A DNA stretch of 64,000 bases. It comes from Lasiodiplodia sp. COLG20. Its lineage: Eukaryota > Ascomycota > Dothideomycetes > Botryosphaeriales > Botryosphaeriaceae. A program made the position numbers and the translations under genes. Below are positions 1 through 9,934 of the stretch, piece after piece. Position 1 is the stretch's first letter. Each line of letters opens with the position of its first letter. Under the pieces are notes generated by a model. It was not told the origin of the DNA and made no database searches. It saw nothing but the letters and a program-made list of their open reading frames with translations. Location of the stretch: NCBI GenBank assembly GCA_009801085.1, contig VNWV01000001.1, positions 2,604,001-2,668,000 on the forward strand, given 5' to 3'.

Positions 1-3000
1 CACCTTGGCCCTTACCAAATGCTGACCGGGCTGCCTTTGATTCTTCTCGTTTGGCCTGAGGCGACACAAAAGGACTGCGGACAGTGAGGATCGATGCGAT
101 GATGAGGCAAGGCTCCAGGCAGCCGAATGTTGCCCCATATACCATGAGCTTTGCGCATCGAAGGTCAGCAGGGACAACGGCAAGGTGTCTGCCCAGAGCA
201 GTCATTTCATCACCATCAATGGCACCCATCCGTCCGAGGAGCTCCAGAGCACCTTCCACTGCGACGCTGTCAGGCGGTGTTAAAGCACCCGCGAGGAAGC
301 CAGCTACATCTTTCACGCCCATTGCCTTGACGGACAGGCAAAGTTGTTCTAGAGGGACTCGTCGAATCTCGGGATCAGGTCTCTCCATCATCTTGTCTTT
401 TTCGACATTTCGCGTATAGAGCTTGTAGCAAGTTCCAGCCCGGACACGGCCAGCACGACCACGGCGCTGCTTGCAAGCAGCACGAGACGCCCATGTCTCC
501 GCAAGCTTAACCATGTTGTTTGCTGGGTCAAAGCTTGTTTCTTTGACCCTACCGGTATCGATGACGGCCACGACATCCTCAATGGTCATTGAAGTTTCTG
601 CAACGTTGGTAGACGCAATCACCTTTCTCTTGCCTTTAGGTGGTGGAGGGAAGACTCGGCGCTGTTCAGCTGGAAGCAGAGACGCATGGAGCGGGAGAGC
701 ATGCAGATTTGGCATGAAGCGGAGAGCCTTAGATATCGTCAGCATTACAGATGTTCAGTATGATATATGCACGCAGCTTACCTGTATCGTCCTATCGATC
801 TCCATTGTTCCAGGAAGAAAGATAAGGATGGCACCGTCCTGGGATCCTAGTTCCATGTCGATGTGCTGTACCGTTTGCGCGATCAAATCATAGTTGATCC
901 GCATGCCAATACTCCTCAGCGTGCCACCGATGTTCTTCTGGGCCTCTTCGTCCTCCCAGTCTTCGTCTACTGTGTGGCCGTTAAAGCCAGACATTCGAAT
1001 GACATCGTCAACATAGTAGTCCGTCACAGGGTGCGTGCGGCCCGCTATTTCCACCATTCCGACCTGGCCCACGGCGGGCTTGAAGAAAGATGCAAACACA
1101 TCCGCGTCGAGAGTAGCACTCATAAGAATGACCCGAAGATCCTTGCGCTTCTTCAGGACATCCCTCAACAGAACGAGAAGGAAGTCTGTATCCAGGCTGC
1201 GCTCATGAACTTCGTCAACCACAACATGAGTAATGTCAGCCAAGGAGGCTACCACATCTTCAGGGCGGCCACCCGACGTTTGAAGCCGGCGAAGGAGAAC
1301 ACCGGTAGTCATAAATGTCAACTTTGTGACTCCAGGCTTCTGTCTAGACTCGCCACGAATTGAGTAGCCGACCTCGTCGCCAACGGCAGTGCAACGCTCA
1401 TCAGCGACTCTGTCCGCCAAACCAAGCGCGGAGATTCGCCGAGGCTGAGTGCAGACAATGTTGACTGCTTCACCAAGCTGACGTTGGATCATGTCATCGA
1501 GGATGAACTGAACTGACTGCGTAGACTTTCCAGATCCAGTCTCTCCAGAAATAATGACGACTTGGTGCTTTTTGACCGCATCAACGATATCCTGCTGCAA
1601 TTTCCAAGCGGGCAGGTTTTGCCTCGCGCGAAGCATGCGCTGTTGTTCCGGGGAAGTCTGTTTGGCTTGCCATTGTTCAAGTGCGCGTTGACTGGCCTGG
1701 GAACCTGGTCGTAAATTGACTGGTTTTGGCCGACGCTGTCTCTTCTCCTTTTGCTTGATCGCTTCAGCATGAACACCCGTATCTGCCGCGGAAATTGCAG
1801 AAGAAACATCCGTAAGTCTTCCCGGATTGTCGATTATGGAGGGTATCTCATGCTCCAACCAGTCCACCATGTTGAAAATCATTTGCTCGCCGAGGAAGTT
1901 TTCCTTCGCGTGGCTCAATGCTTGTCTAATGATGCTCAACCGGATGTAAGCTGGAATTTTTGCGTTAATCGAGATCATGGGTAGAATGTTTGGATACAGT
2001 CCTGCAGGCCGGCGCGCGTTTAATAAAAATTCGGTCTTGGTCCCATCGGCAATTTCGAGTCGAATTTGGCATTGATCTGGTCCAGCCGTGGAATATTTCT
2101 CGTCATAAATCGAAGCCAGAATGATCTGTTCTTCGGCCCAAACGTCCTCGTCCGATCCACTGTCATCAGCAATTGTTGCGCCAGACAGTTGCTCTGCAAG
2201 CTCGTCATCACCCAAGAGTCGAGCTTGCAGCAAGCCAGCCGCTTTAGCTTCATCGCCATCGAATGTATCAAGGGCTTCTTCGCAAAGTTCCACAGCATAC
2301 CCAGTGGCCGCGAGACGCTTGATAGCCGCCTCCCGCTTCAAATTTCCGCTGGCCATGCTGATGCCTGCAGTATAGCCCTCGGGCAGACTCCAAGGCGGAA
2401 GATCATCTTCCGGCACATGAATGAGTAACCATTCAAGAATTTCTTCCCGGTCTTTGCAGACTTCTGCGGCCTCTTCAACATGGCTTTTGCGGAAGCCCAG
2501 TTTGACAACCTCATCAATAAGGGCAGAGCGTTCGGCGGGTGATATCTTGACGCTATGGGGGTTCCAAACAGCATCCCGCCGAATCAAGCGCTCGATTTCT
2601 GCGCGGATCCTCTTACCCATGTCGAGCTTCGGAACACGAGTCCAGCCGCGCATGTTACCCCCACCACTCGACTGTCCTCCAATGCCAGTGGACTGGCTTT
2701 TTTCTTTCTCCCGCTGTTTCGCAACTTCCTCTCGTTTCTTCTCAGCCTCGGCCTTAGCCTGTTCCCTCTCCTTCTGGGCAACGAAAGGGTCAGCTTCGTA
2801 CATCCAACCATTGCCATTTTTGACATCCGCTTTCTTCATGTCCGTGAATGCGCCCTTCCACAAGTCCTTGTATGTTGGGGGCATCATCATGTGGATGTTC
2901 TTCATGGAAGCGACGCGGAAAAGGGTATAGGTGGCAGCGAAGTGGCGGGCTTCAAGAGCGGTCGGTTGCAGCGCAAGATCTTGCTTCTCAACTGGGAGCC

Positions 3001-3476
3001 TTATGGGAGGTAGGGTGGTAGTCTCGCGGGTTTTGGGGTTCTTGGCCTTGAGGATTACGTGCGAGACGAAGCCATTTTTGACCTTGTTCTGCAGAACGTT
3101 AGCAAACCAAGGGACATGAGCATGCATAGCAACTAATGTATACCATTGTATACTCGGGCTTCTCCCACTTCTGCTTCTGGCAGTGCTCCGAGAGCATGTT
3201 TACAGGCAGCTTTCCGGTCCACGACGCGCCGCCGATCATGGTGCGCACGTCGGGTTTCTTAGGCGCATCCTCAGGCTGCTCAGGCGTACCCTTAGTCTTC
3301 ACCTTGCCTTTATCGTTGGTGTCATTTTTGGCGGAGTTGTCCGCTTTTTTGCCTTTCTTAGAATCCCCCTTCGAGTTGGAGAAGACGATGTAACTGGTGT
3401 CCTCAGCGCCCGAAGGGGGAGGGGCGGATTTCTTGGAGCCACCACCTCCGCGCGGAGGATGAGGATTTTTGGGCAT
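1..3476 (-). CDS. DEAH/DEVH-box ATP-dependent RNA helicase with UBA-like and RWD domains (DHX29/DHX57/YLR419W type), C-terminus off the window
   Basis: Three exons are visible: 3476-3144, 3088-782 and 727 to the left edge, with introns of 55 and 54 nt that keep phase 0. About 1,122 residues are present. The protein starts with a low-complexity Lys/Gly/Pro stretch. A Lys/Glu coiled stretch and a UBA-like part follow, then an RWD domain near residues 420-540. Walker A (GETGSGKST) is near residue 628, followed by DEVH, SAT and the start of the C-terminal helicase lobe, where the QRRGRAGR motif is visible in the third exon. DEVH in place of DEAH is usual in the DHX29/DHX57 branch, which acts on structured mRNA or ribosomes. 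The OB-fold end is cut off. The start is the first ATG after a long upstream leader, and the gene is divergent from the aprataxin gene 206 bp away. Family is firm; the exact orthologue is uncertain. Confidence 0.93.
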
Positions 3477-3682
3477 CCTCGCGAGTGTCGGGCGGGCCGG
3501 AGTGACGGGGGTGCAGTGGTGAAGCCATCGCGATGCACGGCGTGGGGAAAAGCTCAAGATCGGCGACCCGTCGACGAAATTCACGGCCCGCACGCGCCTT
3601 CCTGCGTTGCCGCTCCCGCCTCGCTTTCTACGCCCCGGCCGCACTCGCCGCACAAACCCCGCCGGCAACCACTTAACGGCCC

Positions 3683-4722
3683 ATGACGCAAAGTCGTTTC
3701 CTACCACCATTTCCCTTCACTGCACAAACCCGCTTTCTAGCCAAATTTGGAGGCACAAGCTCTTGTGCGAGTACCTCGCTGAGGAGATTTACTCAAACCT
3801 TTCCGGCCATGGCAGCAATTAGCAACGAACACGAGCATACCACTACTGGCGAGGAAGTGAAGGGAGAGACGATAGCTGACACCTCCAGCTCCACAGGCGA
3901 CAAGCGTCCTAATGCTTGTAAGTAGCCTGAGATACTACAGAGTCCACATGCTAAGTGGTGACAGTCACAGAACTCATGTCTCGGAAGCAGGCCAAGTCGT
4001 CGGCTAAAGTGGCAAAAGAAAGCCGCAAGTCAACGACCGTCGGCACCAAGGTATTCCCAGGCATGTATGGGCTAGGAGCATACATCGACCAGCCTGAACA
4101 GTTCGAAAAAGAGCGCGTGATCGACTACAATGACGAATTCGTCATCATCAACGACCTGTTCCCAAAGTCTGTCATCCATTGTCTGATCCTACCCCGGGAC
4201 AAGACAAAAACGCTCATGCACCCATTCGAGGCGTTTGAGGATGCGCAGTTCCTCGAGGCTTGCAAGACTGAGGCAGAAAGAGTGAAGAAGATGGTGGGCA
4301 GTGAGCTCCGCCGCAGGTACGGACGGTTCTCTAAGCAAGAACGGGCGCGCATAGAGGCAATGGAGTCGGAGAGTCCGCCTGACGAGGAGCAGCTGCCGCC
4401 GGGACGGGACTGGACGGCGGATCTGCTCGTGGGGATCCACGCTGGCCCGTCGATGGCCAACCTCCATGTTCACGTTCTGTCCCCAGACCGACACTCGGCC
4501 TGCCTAAAGCACCGGAAGCACTACAACAGCTTTTCGACGCCTTTCCTGGTCCCGCTGGATGCATTTCCGCTCGCGAAAGACGATGCGAGAAGACACCCGG
4601 GTGAGGGGGGCTATCTCAACCGGGAGTTCCAGTGCTGGCGGTGCGAGCGGAGCTTCGGCAAGAGCGTGCAGAAGCTCAAGGAGCACCTTGCGGAGGAGTT
4701 CGAGCAGTGGCGGAGCGAGTAG
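3683..4722 (+). CDS. hnt3: Aprataxin-like HIT-domain DNA-adenylate hydrolase with C2HE zinc finger
   Basis: Exons 3683-3917 and 3965-4722, joined over a 47-nt intron that rebuilds a Phe codon. Two in-frame ATGs are possible: 3683 (330 aa) and 3809 (288 aa). An in-frame TAA at 3674 rules out anything longer. The HIT histidine triad is visible as LHVHVL, followed by the conserved basic and aromatic stretch. The C-terminus has CWRC plus a HLAEE stretch, which matches the aprataxin C2HE zinc finger. The family removes AMP from abortive 5'-adenylated ligation ends during strand-break repair. The first 42 residues carry several Arg/Lys and no Asp/Glu, which looks like a mitochondrial presequence. 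The ATG at 3809 has the better context (G at -3 and +4). Family call is strong; which start is used is open. Confidence 0.92.
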
Positions 4723-5361
4723 TTTCGATTACCCCACAGAATCAGCGGAAGCTGCGGGGTGGCTTGCCTCCTTACTTGGTTCGGTGACAACAACACGGGC
4801 GGGCTCACGATGATCGGATGCGGAGAGGGGGCGTGGGCGTGCGAGACGGCGGCTACTGCACGGAATGCTTTAGACTGGTAGAGGGCACATCACGATGGCA
4901 GCATTGTCCAATGGCACGCGGGCAGCGCGCTGGCTAGAGCAATCCTGCCATTTCCGTTGAGTCGAGGCGTGTCGCAGAGGGCGTGCTCAGGTGCACCTGC
5001 CTCTTTGACGGGCGAGGAGAAGTAAGCTTCGCGCATTCCTCCGCGTTGCCACGCCTTGCCCCTCTGGCCGGCGCGTGCATAAGGCGGGCGGGCGCACCAG
5101 ACGCGACTCGTGACTCGGCGCTGACGACGGCTGTCGAACACCTCCCCATATTTCGCCCATTCGCGTCCTCACCACCTCTCACAGCTCGCAATTGGCAGTG
5201 GGTGCGAGGCTGGCGGGCATTGTCGATGCGCCGTCTCTACCCTCGCGCGACCCACCTGTCGGCACCGGCGATCGCTGCGAAACCCCGCCTTCGCAGGCCT
5301 CTCTCTGGAGCTTCAGCGCGCTGTGCCGTCGCAAACCGAGACGCTGAACCTCGACGCAGCC
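4723..5361 (+). other. Intergenic region, 3' end of aprataxin gene and leader/promoter of the Zn2Cys6 gene
   Basis: About 640 bp between two genes on the same strand. The right half is GC-rich and open in several frames on both strands, but none of those frames shows a recognisable domain or splice structure. No specific promoter element could be assigned. Confidence 0.6.
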
Positions 5362-8300
5362 ATGTCAAACTCGACGCCCTCGCACAGCGCCCAGCACGAC
5401 AGCGCCTCGCCGCCTGCGAAGTCGGCCTCGCAGCAGGCCCAGCACACCCGTACCTACCAGGCCTGCATCCCCTGCCGCCGCCGCAAGGTGCGCTGCGACC
5501 TGGGCCCCGTCGACAACCCTCACGACCCGCCGTGCGTGCGCTGCCGCCGCGAAAGCAAAGAGTGCTTCTTTTCCGCCACCCGCCGCAAGCGAAAGCCCCA
5601 GGACGGCGGCGAGGGCTTTGAGGATGAAGAGCCCGCCGACTTCGAGATCCACAACGGCCGCAAGCGCCTACGCGAAGACTCTGAGACCCCGCGCCGCCCC
5701 AGCTTCACCCAGCAGCCGCCCATACAACGCCCGCTGACGCCCGGGGGTTCGGTTGGCCGCCTGCAGCCCCTGCGCCGTCCCAACGCCAGTCAGCAGTCCT
5801 CACACGATGATCAGCAGCAGGTGAACAATGAGACCACTGCCATCCTGCAGTCGAAAGAGGTCTTCAGCGGCCATGACGCCCTCAACCTGCTCTTCGAGGC
5901 TGCCGGCCGCACCGGCGACATCGAGCACCACAGATCCGACAGCACCACCATGCACCAACGCACCATGAGCACCGCCTCTCTCAGCGCCACCACCCCTGGC
6001 TCCCAGCCGAATCTGACCAGCCCTGGGATCAACGGCTCTCAGCCTTACCCTAGTCCGGGCACCCGCTCCACCACCGAACCTGTGATAGACCCGGCCATCG
6101 CACAAGGCCAAGTACAGAACGAAGTAAACACCCAAAGCGGCTTCGAGCAGGCTATCAAGGCATGGTCGCGATTCCGGTTCGTCCGTGCAGGCTGGTTCAC
6201 CGCCAGAGAAGGCATCGCATATTTGGACTACTTTTACAGGTATCTGTCGCCACTAACACCCATTGTCGTGCCCAACTTCGAGAAATATGAGTCCCATATC
6301 ACTCTGCTCACCGAGGAGCCCATGCTTGTTGTCACTCTCCTGACCGTATCTTCACGCTACATGACCTTGACTGGCCCCGGCTCCAGCTCTCGCCCGTACG
6401 CGATCCACGAAAAGTTATGGAGCTATCTGCAGGGGATGATAGACCGCATGATTTGGGGCCAGGAACAATTCGGCGGCGGATTCTGTGGTGCCGGTGCCCA
6501 ACAAGGATGCGATGTCAACCCGCTATCTCGAAAGGGTCTCCGCACCTTGGGAACCGTTGAGAGCTTAATGCTCCTCACCGAGTGGCACCCCCGCGCTTTG
6601 CACTTTCCCCCAGGAGATGATGATGACGAACTCATGGCCCCTGATGAGGAGATGATGGCCAATATGGCCAACGGTTGTCTGTCTGAGGCGGTGAACGACC
6701 AGTACAGAGGGGTAGGCGGTCAGAGGATCGACAACTGGCTAGAACCTTGCTGGAGGAGCGACAGGATGTGCTGGATGCTGCTCGGAAATGCTCTAGCTTT
6801 GGCCTATGAAATCGGCGTCTTCGACGACAAGAGCGAGACCGACTTCAACGAAGAGAACAAACACCTTCCGCCTGCGAAAGTCGAGGCTTACTTTCGGCGG
6901 AAGAACCATCTCCGCGAACTGCTGCTGATCTACATCACGCAAACCAGTGGTCGAGTCGGGCTTACTTCGATGCTTCCACGCTCACAGCGAGACAAGACGT
7001 TTCTCAAGAGCCCTGATGATCGCTTGCAAGATCGCTTCTCAATGTTGAAAAGAACCGGGAAGATCATCCGCGAGGAAGCTGGTAGTTCGCCGAACACGGA
7101 AAGAAGGATCAACAGCCAGGAAATGGTCTTGTACTTCTGGATGGAGATCGCCGTTATCATGGAGAAAGGGAATCAGGACATGTTCTCCAATCGCCGCCGC
7201 ACCCGAGAACTTATCAGGACACAAGAGTACAAGAAGCTTTTGGCCGAGTTCCAGCCTATCCTCAGAGAATTCCGCTCTCACTTGGACAGGTATAAGAATA
7301 TTAGTGAGTGGTGGCTTTCTTCAGGTGTCGTATGTACTGCTGATCAGAGACAGTCCCCAAACTTATGCACGACGTCTTGGCAATTGAGTATGAGTACAGC
7401 AGAGTGTACATCAACTCCCTGGCGCTGCAAGCCGTAGTCGAAAGATGCGTCACGAATACGCATGCCGCCGCCGCGGCTGCTGCCAGTGATTCGAACGGCA
7501 TGGGCTCCTTGCCGACCGGTACGATTCCTCCTCACATGCTTGTGCGGTGGTACGGTGATGACCGTCACTTCATCCGAGAGGTCATTGATGGCTGCCGCAA
7601 CGTGCTGCAAATCGTCACCAAGGGTCTGGAACCTGGCGGTTATTTGAAGCACGCGCCTGTGCGGACGTTCTTTCGCATCATCTCCGTCACCATTATCCTG
7701 CTCAAGACCTTTGCACTTGGCGCCACAGAAGATGACGTTGCGCTTTCTCTGGGCCTAATGGAGGAAGCCGTCTCAGCATTGCGCAACTGCATTGTCGATG
7801 ATGTGCATGTGGGCAATCGTTTCGCAGATATGCTAATCACCCTGATCACTCGTATCAAGTCCCGCTTTGTGCGCATGGCAGGATCGGGCTCCGGAAGAGG
7901 TTCACTACAGGCCAGCCGCGCTACAAGCCAAAGCCCAAGCCTACCTACCGCGTCCGGTATCACGTCCAATCAGCAGAATTTCAACAATCCTATGATGCCA
8001 CCCCCTCATCCAGGCCATGGATACAACAACAACGGCACCAACGGTAATAATCCCCAGTGGCCCAACTACAGCTCTAGCGGCCTGAGTGGTCCTGCCAGTC
8101 CTGTTGCTTCCAATGGTCGTGCAACGCCAAACCCCAGCCACCCACTTTGGGGTATCAGCACTGAGACATATGATCCAGGATCGAATAATGTTTCAATCAT
8201 GCCGCCGCCGACATTTGGTTCGCCCTACAACCCGCAAAACCAACTGTCGAATAACAATGGCGGAGGTGGAGGTGGTAGCGGCAGCAACAACAATAACAGC

Positions 8301-8504
8301 AACAGCAATCAGTTCGCTGGGTTCGGCAGCGACAACGGCGATTACGGCGGCTTCGGGAGTGGCGGAGCCGACTGGTTGGCGCTTCCCCTCGACCCACTTC
8401 TGAACTCGTATGGCGCAGACGTAAACAGCAACGCCTATGGGCCAGATGTTGGAGGCTACGATCTACTAGACGTGCTTTTAAATGGGACAGAGAACATGGG
8501 TTGA
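5362..8504 (+). CDS. Zn2Cys6 (C6 fungal-type) transcription factor
   Basis: Two exons, 5362-7303 and 7354-8504, with a 50-nt intron that rebuilds an Ile codon; 1,030 aa. The binuclear zinc cluster lies at about residues 34-70 (ACIPCRRRKVRC, then CVRC and C), followed by a basic RRKRK segment, as expected for a DNA-binding nuclear regulator. The middle (roughly residues 280-650) has the helical, aromatic-rich look of the fungal-specific regulatory (MHR) domain, including an acidic DDDDE insert. The C-terminus is low complexity, with runs of Asn, Gly, Ser and Pro. The start is the first ATG in frame; a GTG 39 nt upstream in the same frame is not credible in a fungus. Target genes cannot be told from sequence. 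The neighbours do not form a pathway it would obviously control. Confidence 0.93.
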
Positions 8505-9934
8505 GCTTCCAGGAACACGGTGCCCTTGTGGTGATGAGAATACGACCAATGAAAAGGGAAAGAAAACTGATGGGGATCTGTACGACATGATCTCAATGGG
8601 ATATGGCATGAACTTCAACAGCAGAAAATCGGACACTTGCACGGATGGCTTATTGATTCTTTGGCTTAATCGCTGACTATTGTTTGCATTCAATCACTGA
8701 TACCCCAGGGTGGCTTTACTCATTTGCCCTAGAAGACTACCCTTGGATTGTTCGGAAGGACATCTGCTTTTCGTTCAGTTCATTCCTTTCACCCTTCTGT
8801 TATGTCTGGTCTGGTCTTGGTCTACGGGCGGGTCAATTTATTTAGCGCAAGTGCCAAAAGCTCAGTTCAGATGCTTCTTAGAAGAGATCTCCTTTCATTT
8901 CAACTGGCTGCGAAGCCTTCAGCGAGATTGGAATTAATATGACTAGGGCTTGCCTTCCCTTTGGCGATTGCGGTATAGCTTATTGAGAGAAATTATGGAC
9001 TTCGCGGCTGAGTTTCTCGTCCAATGATCAAGAGAAATGAAAGAACATATCACATCTGGGTTTGCGCTGGGCGCCTGGCTACACATGCAGACTAGTTTCT
9101 CAATGTACACATTAAAAAAGAAGAAAGAGAGTCTTCCGACTGGGGATGCGCGAAGCCCTGTCGGTTGACATCATTCCAAACGTCACGACATGGTTTTCTT
9201 CTGCTGCTTGCTTTTACGCTCTTTCTTTTCCTGGCGGCTTTCTTTTTTGTATCTTCCCGGGGGTTGCAGGTTATGATCTTTGTTTCTTTTCGTTCATTGC
9301 TTTTGTCGTAAGAGCAATTAAAGCAGACCAGGATATTGCCTTCTCCATTCACTAAAAATATCTACAGTGATATGTTTGTGCCCAAACAAGGGACTCTCCG
9401 TAAGCCATTGCCAATCCCTTGGCTCAGTAGTCTTGCTGAGAGCATACGGTATCTGTCTGCCCTTGCTCACTACCTTCCGCATCTTGTATTGTCCTACGTG
9501 ACGATCGTCATACCTAGGAGTAATAATAGAAGATATGTGGAGCGGGGAAGGAGCAAAGTGTAAATCACGAACACGATTGCTAAGGTATAGGAAACTAAGG
9601 ATAAAAGATAGTATGGGCATTCCTAAAATTATACCTTATGCTCTCGTAACACCCATGAGTCGTTATTTAGTCCTATCCCAACACTATCACCTGATATCCA
9701 TCACGATCTACTTACCCGTATTCCATGCTCCCTGTTTGAAAATAGCCAACAGGCTTATTCGTGCTCTACAAAGGCCAGAAACCGTCGGAATGTCGAAAAA
9801 AAGAAACGTGGTGAAGTACCACCACGCGAAAGTCGAACCGGACCAACAAGGTCAACATCCAGGACGCCCGATGCGCCATCCGACAACTCCGTTTCCCAAT
9901 GCACAGCCCAATACTCAGCCCCAAAACCACAAAC
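8505..9934. other. Convergent intergenic region
   Basis: About 1.4 kb between the 3' ends of the Zn2Cys6 gene (+) and the Dpb11/Rad4 gene (-). It is AT-richer than the flanking coding DNA, with no convincing coding frame. It contains a short perfect hairpin at 9807-9826, annotated separately. Both 3' UTRs probably lie here. Confidence 0.6.
9807..9826. repeat. Short inverted repeat (7-bp stem, 6-nt loop)
   Basis: CGTGGTG at 9807-9813 pairs with CACCACG at 9820-9826. On the minus strand it is followed by a T-rich run. It lies about 110 bp past the stop codon of the Dpb11/Rad4 gene, so it may be in its 3' UTR. It is not a tRNA arm. Confidence 0.4.

Noticed and set aside
1..3476. DEVH instead of DEAH in the helicase as an unusual change
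   Set aside because: DEVH is common in the DHX29/DHX57 branch, so it is not noteworthy.
9780..9860. Possible tRNA T-arm (GGTTCGACT on the minus strand)
   Set aside because: The bases flanking the loop do not pair as a T stem, and no acceptor or anticodon arm could be built.
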